15,261 bases of DNA from an uncultured bacterium (GCA_938092125.1 CALKMQ010000107.1:1-15261), one strand, 5' to 3'. Positions 1 to 6,010 are shown, numbered from the stretch's first letter. Program-made: numbers and translations. The notes: generated by a model not told the origin, from the letters alone.

Positions 1-72
1 ATGCCTAAAATGGCAATGGAGGACACGGTTTTGGAGGGCATTAAAGGTAGTGTTAGTAACTATCTCACATAA
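1..72 (+). CDS. Possible 3' end of an upstream gene (partial)
   Basis: The frame beginning at base 1 is open to a TAA at 70-72 and would encode a 23-residue C-terminal tail ending SVSNYLT. I do not recognise the family. It is called because the window appears to start inside a gene: the frame has ordinary amino-acid composition and a strong intrinsic terminator follows about 100 nt downstream. Frame 2 is also open, to about base 115, but its product is Trp/Arg-rich and looks like a shadow. The ATG at base 1 may be internal to a longer gene. Confidence 0.35.
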   Translation: MPKMAMEDTVLEGIKGSVSNYLT

Positions 73-98
73 TATGAGAAGATACAGACATAAACCCT

Positions 99-143
99 AT
101 GCCTCCGGAGCATAAGCATACAAGTTACAAACTTGTAAGGCGT
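99..143 (+). other. Hairpin-rich segment, possible structured RNA or 3' UTR
   Basis: An 8-bp perfect stem with a 3-nt loop lies at 119-137 (arms TACAAGTT and AACTTGTA). It can be enclosed by a 6-bp stem pairing 99-104 with 138-143, with one G-U pair. A competing palindrome CTCCGGAG lies at 103-110. The 9-mer AACTATCTC occurs at both 58-66 and 159-167, flanking the segment. It sits between an apparent gene end and a terminator, so it could be the folded 3' UTR of the upstream gene or a small RNA. I see no tRNA, tmRNA or SRP RNA landmark. Confidence 0.3.
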
Positions 144-171
144 ACTAAAGATAATACCAACTATCTCGTCT

Positions 172-204
172 AAAGCCCTCGATAATCTCGGGGGCTTTCT
201 TTTA
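172..204 (+). terminator. Rho-independent terminator
   Basis: An 11-bp stem (arms 172-182 and 188-198, one T-G wobble) carries a 5-nt loop, TAATC. It is followed by a T-rich tail at 199-204. The core arms AAAGCCC and GGGCTTT pair perfectly. It would end transcription from the gene upstream of the window and separates that unit from the secreted-protein genes that follow. This is the only strong hairpin-plus-T-run I found in the window. Confidence 0.85.
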
Positions 205-237
205 TCAAATCTTATCACACATATTCAAATATATGCG

Positions 238-267
238 TTTGTGGGATACACTTTTGTGGGATACACA
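238..267 (+). repeat. 15-bp tandem direct repeat, two units
   Basis: Units 238-252 (tttgtgggatacact) and 253-267 (tttgtgggatacaca) differ only in the last base. They lie upstream of the first leader module. The element TTGTGRGG(A)ACAC also appears at about 1044-1058 upstream of the second module, where it is single and diverged. This suggests a local duplication, or a pair of protein-binding sites. Confidence 0.75.
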
Positions 268-288
268 CGCCCCCATACCCAACGATTC

Positions 289-366
289 ATAAATGGGTAG
301 GGCATCTATGTTATTGTCCAGACATTTTTTATTGTTAATTTTTTTATTTAAATTTGCTTTAATATG
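289..366 (+). repeat. Leader module, copy A
   Basis: These 78 nt match 1107-1184 with no indels and 8 mismatches by hand count (about 90% identity). The match ends at the ATG of the following ORF, after which the two sequences diverge completely. The module contains a TAnnTTTG-like box and a 19-codon hydrophobic ORF. A weaker resemblance (TAGGGyATCTATGTT) occurs at the start of the gene at 10609. Confidence 0.8.
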
Positions 367-367
367 A
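308..367 (+). CDS. Putative 19-codon hydrophobic leader ORF, copy A
   Basis: Reading from ATG 308 to TGA 365-367 gives MLLSRHFLLLIFLFKFALI. An AGGG lies 5 nt upstream as a possible Shine-Dalgarno site. Its stop overlaps the ATG at 364 (ATGA), a typical coupling arrangement. The second module copy encodes MLLPRNFLLLILLFKFALI with the same length and the same overlap. Role unknown: it could be a coupled leader peptide, a decayed signal peptide, or a chance reading frame in a conserved promoter. The TAnnTTTG-like box lies inside it, so the two readings compete. Confidence 0.3.
   Translation: MLLSRHFLLLIFLFKFALI
349..356 (+). promoter_or_regulatory. TAnnTTTG-like -7 box (TAAATTTG)
   Basis: The octamer matches the Bacteroidota -7 consensus and ends 7 nt before the ATG at 364. 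A transcript starting there would be nearly leaderless for that ORF and would also carry the lipoprotein gene at 472. No convincing -33 TTTG is visible; a TTG at 332-334 is spaced too closely. The match could be fortuitous in AT-rich DNA. Confidence 0.35.
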
Positions 368-453
368 AAAAATATCTATTCATCGTTTTATTAGTTGGGT
401 TTTGGGGTTGTGAATGGGGTACTATTAAAATAATTTTAGATATTATCAATTAA
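364..453 (+). pseudogene. Signal-peptide stub ORF (29 codons), repeat copy S1
   Basis: Reading from ATG 364 to TAA 451-453 starts MKKYLFIVLLVG and then FWGCEWGT, with about a dozen residues more. The first 29 nt are identical to those at 3353 and 5782, including every synonymous position. The product is essentially a signal peptide with no mature domain. It lies 18 nt upstream of the lipoprotein gene at 472 and probably shares its transcript. It may be the remnant of a gene whose cargo was lost, or a translated leader. The Cys near the end of the hydrophobic core is not in a good lipobox (FWGC). Confidence 0.5.
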
Positions 454-471
454 ATAAAAAAAGGTCATGTT

Positions 472-948
472 ATGAAAAATTTTTGTATTTCAATTATAGC
501 TCTTCTTTTAATAAGCTGTAAGGCAACACAATATAGGACGGTTTCTATAGACGCCTCGAAGGAAGATGTTTGGAAAGTTGTAAGTAGACTTGGTGATATT
601 CATAATTACTCAGCTCTTGATAGTGCATCAATTACACCTCCTGGAGAGGCTAAGGTTGGATCAATTGTTTTTGTCACTCAAGGTAAAAACTATGGTAAAT
701 CAGAAGTTACCTTTGTAGAGCCATCAAAAACGATAAAAACTAAACTTATTGAAACCAGTTGGCCAGCTAATTATTGGAACGAGTCATGGCATTTATATGA
801 AGATGGCGAAAATACAGGTTTAAAATATGTAATAGATTTTCAAGGAAAAGGATTGGCTAATTTAGGATTTCCTTTTTTAAAAGCTTATAATGGTTCTGAT
901 ATGAAAAAAACTGTTAATAACATTAAAAAGCATATCGAAAGTATGTAG
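472..948 (+). CDS. SRPBCC/START-like lipoprotein
   Basis: This 158-aa protein begins with a short charged N-terminus and hydrophobic core ending in the lipobox LISC (Cys16), so it should be lipidated and membrane-anchored after export. Residues about 20-155 resemble the SRPBCC (polyketide cyclase/START-like) hydrophobic-ligand fold. The opening strand and helix (TVSIDASKEDVWKVVSRLGD) have the family's usual pattern, followed by alternating strands and an amphipathic C-terminal helix ending in KKHIES. The ligand cannot be predicted. ATG 472 is supported by AAGG at 461-464 with 7-nt spacing and by the lipoprotein signal. It lies 18 nt after the S1 stub, so co-transcription is likely. The fold call rests on motif resemblance only. 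Confidence 0.7.
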   Translation: MKNFCISIIALLLISCKATQYRTVSIDASKEDVWKVVSRLGDIHNYSALDSASITPPGEAKVGSIVFVTQGKNYGKSEVTFVEPSKTIKTKLIETSWPANYWNESWHLYEDGENTGLKYVIDFQGKGLANLGFPFLKAYNGSDMKKTVNNIKKHIESM

Positions 949-1020
949 ATATAAAAAATTTAAAAGTTAAAATGTTTTTTTAAAGAAAGTTGATAGATTG
1001 TTAATCCATTGTTTTTTTTA

Positions 1021-1087
1021 CTAAGGGATTTTCTAATTAACACCTTGTGAGGAACACGCATACACCATTCATCCTAAATATCCATAC
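1021..1087 (+). repeat. Diverged intergenic repeat, copy 1
   Basis: It follows a T8 run and begins CTAAGG. It aligns to 7978-8043 with one gap and about 70% identity by hand count. Both copies lie between the stop of one gene and the promoter region of the next, and both follow a run of Ts. The likely explanation is a shared ancestral intergenic sequence or regulatory element. Confidence 0.45.
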
Positions 1088-1094
1088 CCCCCCC
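1087..1094 (+). repeat. Poly-C(8) tract upstream of the CotH-family gene
   Basis: Eight consecutive C residues stand out in this AT-rich sequence, about 90 nt before the start at 1182. The corresponding part of the upstream copy-A region has only a C5 run. Homopolymer tracts of this kind can vary in length by slippage, but no evidence of variation can be read from one sequence. Confidence 0.6.
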
Positions 1095-1106
1095 ACGCAA
1101 TGAGAT

Positions 1107-1184
1107 ATAAATGGGTAGATTATATATGTTATTGCCCAGAAATTTTTTATTGTTAATTCTTTTATTTAAATTTGCTCTAATATG
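1107..1184 (+). repeat. Leader module, copy B
   Basis: This is the second copy of the 78-nt module at 289-366, with 8 mismatches and no indels. Here it leads into the CotH-family gene instead of the S1 stub. The signal peptide downstream differs from S1, so the repeat boundary coincides with the start codon. Confidence 0.8.
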
Positions 1185-1185
1185 A
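1126..1185 (+). CDS. Putative 19-codon hydrophobic leader ORF, copy B
   Basis: Reading from ATG 1126 to TGA 1183-1185 gives MLLPRNFLLLILLFKFALI. It differs from copy A at three residues and one synonymous site. Its stop overlaps the ATG of the CotH-family gene (ATGA). Unlike copy A there is no clear Shine-Dalgarno sequence. See copy A for alternatives. The downstream gene's signal peptide lacks basic residues while this leader has Arg and Lys, so a frameshifted or coupled relationship is conceivable but unproven. Confidence 0.3.
   Translation: MLLPRNFLLLILLFKFALI
1167..1174 (+). promoter_or_regulatory. TAnnTTTG-like -7 box (TAAATTTG)
   Basis: The same octamer sits in the same position as in copy A, 7 nt before ATG 1182. 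The implied transcript would be nearly leaderless. It overlaps codons 14-17 of the putative leader ORF. The assignment rests on similarity to the Bacteroidota consensus. Confidence 0.35.
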
Positions 1186-3353
1186 TTTTTTTTTTAATTG
1201 TTTTATCTTCATTATCATTTGCTCAAGATCATTGGGAAACGGCTATTTTTTCTGGCGATACATGGAAATATAGTGTACCAGATAATGAATTAAATGACAT
1301 TTGGAACACTATTGAATTTGATGATACTAATTGGCTTGAAGGTGTGGGAGGGTTTGGATACGGAGATAATGATGATGGTACAGTTCTTGACCAAGCCATA
1401 TCTATTTATTTTAGAAAATCATTTAATATTAATGATTTATCAAAATTATCTAAAGCCATAATTAACGCTGATTATGATGATGGTTTTGTAGCTTTTTTAA
1501 ATGGTCATGAAATTGGAAGGTCTGATAACCTTTCAGATTTTGGTATGGTTGTACCATATAATTCGACTACCCACTATGACCATGAAGCTTCTTTATACTC
1601 AGGTGGATATCCCGAAGTAATTACAATTGATTCGATTGATCTTAGTAATATTTTAACAAATGGACAAAATGTTTTTGCTATCCAGGTTCATAATTTTGGT
1701 ACTTCTTCTTCAGATATGTCTGGAAACTTTTTTCTCACGTTTGGCATTACAGATTCATCAATCTATTATTCTGAACCACCAGAATGGTTTAGAGAGCCTC
1801 TTATTTTTGGTACTTCTAATTTGCCAATATTAAAGATCGACACGTATGGTAATGAGATAGTGGATGAACCAAGGATAGATGCATATATGGGTATAATAAA
1901 TAATGCATCAGGCATTAATCATGTTGATAATAATTACAATGGTTATGATGGGCACATAACTATCGAGAGGAAAGGAACTTCATCCCAATGGAATGATAAA
2001 AAACCATACCGTTTTGAGACTGTTGATGAAGATGGAGAAAATAATAATGTTAGTTTATTAGGTATGCCAGAGGAAAATGATTGGGTATTATACGCACCTT
2101 GGCAAGACAAGAGTTTGGTTAGGAATATTTTAGCCTATCAACTATCAAATGACCTTGGTCGATACGCACCAAAAACAAAACTAATCGAACTTTATCTAAA
2201 TGACGAATATGAAGGTGTATATGTTTTAATGGAGAAAATAAAACGAGACGATAACAGGGTAAATATATCAAAATTAAAACCTGATGAAATTAGTGGAGAT
2301 GATTTAACCGGAGGTTATATTTTAAAATTTGACTGGTATGATTCAGGAGATAATATTGGCGGTTTTCAAAGTAATATCGATGGGATAACATATAATTATC
2401 ATTATCCTAAACCGAGCGACATTGCACCGGAGCAAGAAGATTATATAATGAATTATATTTACAATTTTGAAAACATAATGTCGATGGATAATTATGCTGA
2501 GCAAGATATTGGTTATCCATCAATAATGGATGTAGAATCATTCGTTGATTTTATATTACTGCAAGAAATGGCAAAAAATGTTGATGCATATCGACTAAGT
2601 ACCTATATATATAAAGATAAAGAAAGTGTTGATAATAAACTTACTGCGGGACCAATCTGGGATTTCAACCATGGGTATGGGAATTGCGATTATGGCCAAA
2701 CATGGGAAGTTAATAATTGGTTATTAGAAAATAACTCTGAAGGAGGAGATCAAATGTCATTTTGGTGGAAACTATTATGGCAAGACGAGAATTTTCAAGC
2801 TAAAGTTTCTGAACGTTATACCGAACTTAGATCAAATATATTTTCTGAAGAGCATATTAATGGAATCATTGATAGTGTGGTAAATGTTCTTGGCGATGCA
2901 GTTGGGCGAAATTTTTTAAAATGGCCTATTCTTGGAACGTACGTTTGGCCCAACTATTTCGTATTTGACACTTACGAACAAGAAGTCGAATATTTAAAGT
3001 CATGGACCTCTGATCGTTTAGATTGGATGGACAATAAAATATACCATATGACTATTTTAAGATCAATAAGCCCAAAAGAATTTTTTATAAAAAATGCATA
3101 CCCTAACCCATTCAATCCAGTCACGTTTCTACGTTACGATCTTCCAAATGATGGTTTAGTAAATATTACTATCTATGATATGATGGGAAGGATCGTTAAA
3201 ACGCTTGTAAATGGCTCTCAAACTGCAGGATATAAGTCAGTCCAATGGAATGCCACTAATGATAGAAATGAGCCTGTATCAGCAGGATTATATCTATATA
3301 CGATACAAGTAGGGAAGTTTAAGCAGACCAAGAAGATGGTACTGTTGAAATGA
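1182..3353 (+). CDS. Secreted CotH-kinase-family protein with T9SS sorting domain
   Basis: This 723-aa protein has a short signal peptide (MIFFLIVLSSLSFAQ) with no basic residue, which is unusual. Residues about 17-190 resemble the jelly-roll domain often found before CotH or sugar-binding modules (IYFRKSFNI, FVAFLNGHEIGR, NVFAIQVHN). Residues about 210-620 match the CotH atypical kinase family: ERKGTSSQWNDKKPYRF (262-278), WVLYAPWQDKSLVRN (301-315), YEGVYVLMEKIKRDDNRVNI (343-362), EMAKNVDAYR (462-471) and GPIWDFNHGYGN (490-501). Asp468 and Asp494 are candidate metal/catalytic residues. The second Asp often seen in the WDxD motif is Asn here. Residues 638-723 are a T9SS-type sorting domain starting YPNPFNP. 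Spore CotH phosphorylates coat proteins, but the substrate here is unknown. The start is fixed by the leader module and an upstream in-frame stop. Its stop overlaps the next gene (ATGA). Confidence 0.85.
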   Translation: MIFFLIVLSSLSFAQDHWETAIFSGDTWKYSVPDNELNDIWNTIEFDDTNWLEGVGGFGYGDNDDGTVLDQAISIYFRKSFNINDLSKLSKAIINADYDDGFVAFLNGHEIGRSDNLSDFGMVVPYNSTTHYDHEASLYSGGYPEVITIDSIDLSNILTNGQNVFAIQVHNFGTSSSDMSGNFFLTFGITDSSIYYSEPPEWFREPLIFGTSNLPILKIDTYGNEIVDEPRIDAYMGIINNASGINHVDNNYNGYDGHITIERKGTSSQWNDKKPYRFETVDEDGENNNVSLLGMPEENDWVLYAPWQDKSLVRNILAYQLSNDLGRYAPKTKLIELYLNDEYEGVYVLMEKIKRDDNRVNISKLKPDEISGDDLTGGYILKFDWYDSGDNIGGFQSNIDGITYNYHYPKPSDIAPEQEDYIMNYIYNFENIMSMDNYAEQDIGYPSIMDVESFVDFILLQEMAKNVDAYRLSTYIYKDKESVDNKLTAGPIWDFNHGYGNCDYGQTWEVNNWLLENNSEGGDQMSFWWKLLWQDENFQAKVSERYTELRSNIFSEEHINGIIDSVVNVLGDAVGRNFLKWPILGTYVWPNYFVFDTYEQEVEYLKSWTSDRLDWMDNKIYHMTILRSISPKEFFIKNAYPNPFNPVTFLRYDLPNDGLVNITIYDMMGRIVKTLVNGSQTAGYKSVQWNATNDRNEPVSAGLYLYTIQVGKFKQTKKMVLLK

Positions 3354-3387
3354 TGAAAAAATATCTATTCATCGTTTTATTGGTTGG
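3093..3387 (+). repeat. Direct repeat: sorting-domain tail plus signal-peptide start, copy 1
   Basis: The segment spans the CotH-family sorting domain (to 3350) and the signal-peptide start of the next gene (3353-3387, repeat copy S2). It recurs at 5522-5816. The two sorting domains share 70 of 84 residues from YPNPFNP to the last Lys, and 3353-3387 is 35/35 identical at DNA level to 5782-5816. The intervening gene is therefore bounded by direct repeats of roughly 295 nt. Confidence 0.75.
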
Positions 3388-5782
3388 GGTTTGTTTTGGG
3401 CAATGGGAACAAGCATCAGGAACTGAGAACCTTGATATGCAAGCCCTTATGTCAAAAGGAGAATATCATTTTGCGGGAGGGGCAACGGGTGCTTATGTTT
3501 CTATTGATGAGGGCATGACCTATACTTATTCAAATAATGGTAACGACTCTAATGGCCCGACGAGAGGATTCACCCATGACAGTTTGTATATATATAATTG
3601 TACTTCTCAAGGTGTTTTTAGAACGGAAGATAATGGAGAGACATGGTTATCCAAGAGTAATGGGTTAGGGAGTTTATTATCTCACGGCATATTAAGTGTT
3701 AATGAATATTTGGTTCATGTTGGTCCATTTGGTGTCTCTATTTCATCCGATATGGCGGAGAATTGGGATCCCGCAGGACTTACAGGGATAGATGTTAGGT
3801 GTGTGACAAATATCGGAGACACACTTTTTGTTGGGACTAATGGAAATGGTTTATATAAGAGCATAGACTGGGGAGAGAATTGGACTTTATTAACGAATGG
3901 AGTCTCATCTTCAACTTTCAGAGCTATTCAAAGCTATGGTAATGTTCTTTTTGCTGGAGGTGAGATAGGTACTGGAGTTTTTAGATCAACAAATTTTGGA
4001 GCAAACTGGGAGTTGTTAGATAATGGTATTGCCAGTGCTGCTTTTAGAGGGTTTGGTTACAATGATGATTTATTGGTTGCAGGATCAACAGGTTCTGGTG
4101 TGTACTATACCATAGACAATGGAGATAGTTGGACAGATTTGAATAGTGGACTGTCAGATCTTACCATCTTTGATCTTGAAATAAGTGAGAACTATATCAT
4201 TGCGGCTACACATTCAAGTGGAGTTTTTAGATACCCCTTATCAAGTCTTTTTGATGCAATTGTTTGTGATGAAGGCGAAGTTGACCTAGGATGGGGCGAT
4301 TGCAATAATTTTAGCTGGAGTAATGGATGCATGCCTTCAGGGTGTTATTCAATCAATGAAACTACTTCTTTAGATTTATCAAATAATAGTCTTGAGGGGG
4401 AAATCAGTTCAGATATTGGTCAATTGATTAATCTAACATCATTATATCTATCTAATAATGAAATTACTGGGGAGATACCTTTAGAAATAGGAAACCTTAC
4501 TAATTTAACCGTATTATCATTAGGTCTAACCCAATTAACTGGTGAAATCCCGCCATCTATTGGGAGCTTAACTAATCTAACTTATTTAGCTCTTGATGGA
4601 AATAATTTAACAGGTGAAATTCCTTCTGAATTTGGTAATTTAACAAACCTGACTAGCATATTTTTAAGTGAAAATCAGCTAAGTGGAGATGTCCCAGCCA
4701 CTTTGGGAAACTTAATAAACCTTAATATGTTATTTTTAAGTAATAATCAGTTATCTGCAATGCCTGAGGGTATTTGTAATTGGAATCCTTTTCTTAGTGG
4801 ATATTTGATATTGGGTAATAATCAATTTTGTCCACCATACTTAGAATGCATTGAAGAAATTATAGGGGAGCAAGACACCACTAATTGTAATTCTTTAATA
4901 CAGACAGTATATAATCCTATAACCGGTAGAAGATGGATGGATAGAAATTTAGGAGCTATTCAAGTAGCTACTTCAACTACTGATACAGCCTCCTTTGGTA
5001 GCTTATATCAATGGGGTAGGTCTTCAGATGGACATGAGGAAAGAAATTCATCAACCATAAATACTACATCAAGTTCAGATACAGCTGGTCATTCATATTT
5101 TATTTTAGCAGATTCAGATTGGCGATTTCCACCCAACGATAGTCTATGGCAGGGCTTATTCGGGGTTAATAATCCTTGCCCTGAAGGTTTTAGATTACCC
5201 ACAGAAAATGAATTTGAAGAAGAAAGGTTAACCTGGAGCTCTAATGATGCTGATGGCGCATTTAATTCTCCATTAAAATTACCTTTGGCTGGAGCTCGAA
5301 GTAGAATGAATGGAGCGATTGGCAATATAGGTACATTTTCAGGTTATAGAACTAGTACAAGAAATGGGACATTGTCGAGGGTTCTTGGGATAGGGCAAAG
5401 TAATTCACAGATGGGTAATAGAGATCGAGCAGATGGCAATTGCGTTAGGTGTATTAAAGATGATCAGATTCAAGTGTCAATAATATATGAAGAATTAATA
5501 CCTGAATTATTTACACTTCATCATAACTATCCCAATCCATTCAATCCGATTACATCTCTACGCTACAATTTGCCAGAAGATGGATTAGTTAATATCACTA
5601 TCTATGACATGGTGGGAAGGATAGTAAAAACGCTTATAAATGACTCTCAAACAGCAGGATTTAAGTCTGTCCAATGGAATGCCACTAATGAGAGAAATGA
5701 GCCAGTATCCTCAGGACTATATCTTTATACAATACAAGCAGGCGAGTTTAGGCAGACTAAGAAGATGTTACTGTTGAAATAA
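3353..5782 (+). CDS. Secreted beta-propeller/LRR/FISUMP protein with T9SS sorting domain
   Basis: This is an exported protein of about 809 aa. The start at 3353 is chosen because MKKYLFIVLLVGVCFGQ matches the repeated signal peptide; ATG 3350 would add one Met. Residue numbers below use the 3350 start. Residues 30-300 hold about six BNR/Asp-box-like blades (GVFRTEDNGETW, GLYKSIDWGENW, GVFRSTNFGANW, GVYYTIDNGDSW). Residues 303-340 are a Cys-rich LRR N-cap. Residues 341-475 hold six 24-residue LRRs of the LxxNxLTGEIPxxIGNLxNL type. A C-cap containing CPPYLEC follows. Residues 518-704 match the Fibrobacter succinogenes major paralogous domain (GRRWMDRNLG, LYQWGR, CPEGFRLPTENEF, NCVRC). Residues 725-810 are the sorting domain. 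No catalytic site is evident, so an adhesin or binding role is inferred. It overlaps its neighbours at both ends (ATGA, TAATG). Confidence 0.85.
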   Translation: MKKYLFIVLLVGVCFGQWEQASGTENLDMQALMSKGEYHFAGGATGAYVSIDEGMTYTYSNNGNDSNGPTRGFTHDSLYIYNCTSQGVFRTEDNGETWLSKSNGLGSLLSHGILSVNEYLVHVGPFGVSISSDMAENWDPAGLTGIDVRCVTNIGDTLFVGTNGNGLYKSIDWGENWTLLTNGVSSSTFRAIQSYGNVLFAGGEIGTGVFRSTNFGANWELLDNGIASAAFRGFGYNDDLLVAGSTGSGVYYTIDNGDSWTDLNSGLSDLTIFDLEISENYIIAATHSSGVFRYPLSSLFDAIVCDEGEVDLGWGDCNNFSWSNGCMPSGCYSINETTSLDLSNNSLEGEISSDIGQLINLTSLYLSNNEITGEIPLEIGNLTNLTVLSLGLTQLTGEIPPSIGSLTNLTYLALDGNNLTGEIPSEFGNLTNLTSIFLSENQLSGDVPATLGNLINLNMLFLSNNQLSAMPEGICNWNPFLSGYLILGNNQFCPPYLECIEEIIGEQDTTNCNSLIQTVYNPITGRRWMDRNLGAIQVATSTTDTASFGSLYQWGRSSDGHEERNSSTINTTSSSDTAGHSYFILADSDWRFPPNDSLWQGLFGVNNPCPEGFRLPTENEFEEERLTWSSNDADGAFNSPLKLPLAGARSRMNGAIGNIGTFSGYRTSTRNGTLSRVLGIGQSNSQMGNRDRADGNCVRCIKDDQIQVSIIYEELIPELFTLHHNYPNPFNPITSLRYNLPEDGLVNITIYDMVGRIVKTLINDSQTAGFKSVQWNATNERNEPVSSGLYLYTIQAGEFRQTKKMLLLK

Positions 5783-5816
5783 TGAAAAAATATCTATTCA
5801 TCGTTTTATTGGTTGG
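5522..5816 (+). repeat. Direct repeat: sorting-domain tail plus signal-peptide start, copy 2
   Basis: This is the second copy of the segment at 3093-3387. It comprises the sorting domain of the propeller/LRR protein followed directly by signal-peptide repeat S3. Crossing over between the two copies would remove the propeller/LRR gene precisely and leave a CotH-family gene followed by a stub. Confidence 0.75.
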
Positions 5817-5949
5817 TTTTGGCTTTGGGCAAAAATTTGATATTGAGAATCAATTGAAAAGTTTTATGGATGAATATCAAAGCACTGCCAAGTATAAATT
5901 TTCAGAATGGAGTAGTTCATTTTACCTCCTTTATCACCAATTATCATAA
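5782..5949 (+). pseudogene. 55-codon signal-peptide ORF, likely truncated gene (repeat copy S3)
   Basis: The ORF starts at an ATG overlapping the preceding TAA (TAATG) and ends at TAA 5947-5949. It encodes MKKYLFIVLLVGFGFGQ, a good signal peptide ending at Gln17, then KFDIENQLKSFMDEYQSTAK and about 18 more residues. The mature part is too short for a recognisable domain and lacks a sorting domain. A truncated 5' end of a secreted-protein gene fits best; a genuine small secreted peptide is possible. The first 35 nt are identical to the start of the preceding gene. Confidence 0.55.
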
Positions 5950-6002
5950 AACACTAAAAGCGAGAACCAATTCCAGGGACACGATCATCTAAGCATAACA
6001 TT

Positions 6003-6010
6003 TATATTTG
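6003..6010 (+). promoter_or_regulatory. TAnnTTTG-like -7 box (TATATTTG)
   Basis: The octamer lies 48 nt before ATG 6059, in the gap after the 55-codon stub. That gap also carries the fragment GGGACACGATCATCTAAGCATAAC, faintly like the other intergenic modules. It would drive the two-gene operon 6059-7945. No clear -33 element is seen. Confidence 0.4.

Noticed and set aside
73..171. tRNA or tmRNA gene in the hairpin-rich segment
   Set aside because: No T-loop GTTCRA signature, acceptor stem or CCA-like end can be fitted.
58..171. Integron attC site
   Set aside because: The required GTTRRRY and RYYYAAC core pair is not found in proper arrangement, and no integrase gene is in the window.
1126..1240. 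Leader ORF as the true N-terminus of the CotH-family protein through a sequencing frameshift
   Set aside because: The leader ends in TGA before the T10 run, and the same length and stop occur in copy A, so a simple indel error is unlikely. The possibility is noted but not adopted.
3440..4250. Sialidase enzyme call for the BNR/Asp-box region
   Set aside because: Only the structural Asp-box repeats are seen. The arginine triad and other sialidase catalytic residues are not evident, so it is described as a propeller only.
5089..5325. Minus-strand ORF of 78 codons inside the FISUMP region
   Set aside because: It lies wholly within a well-supported plus-strand domain and has no recognisable protein features.
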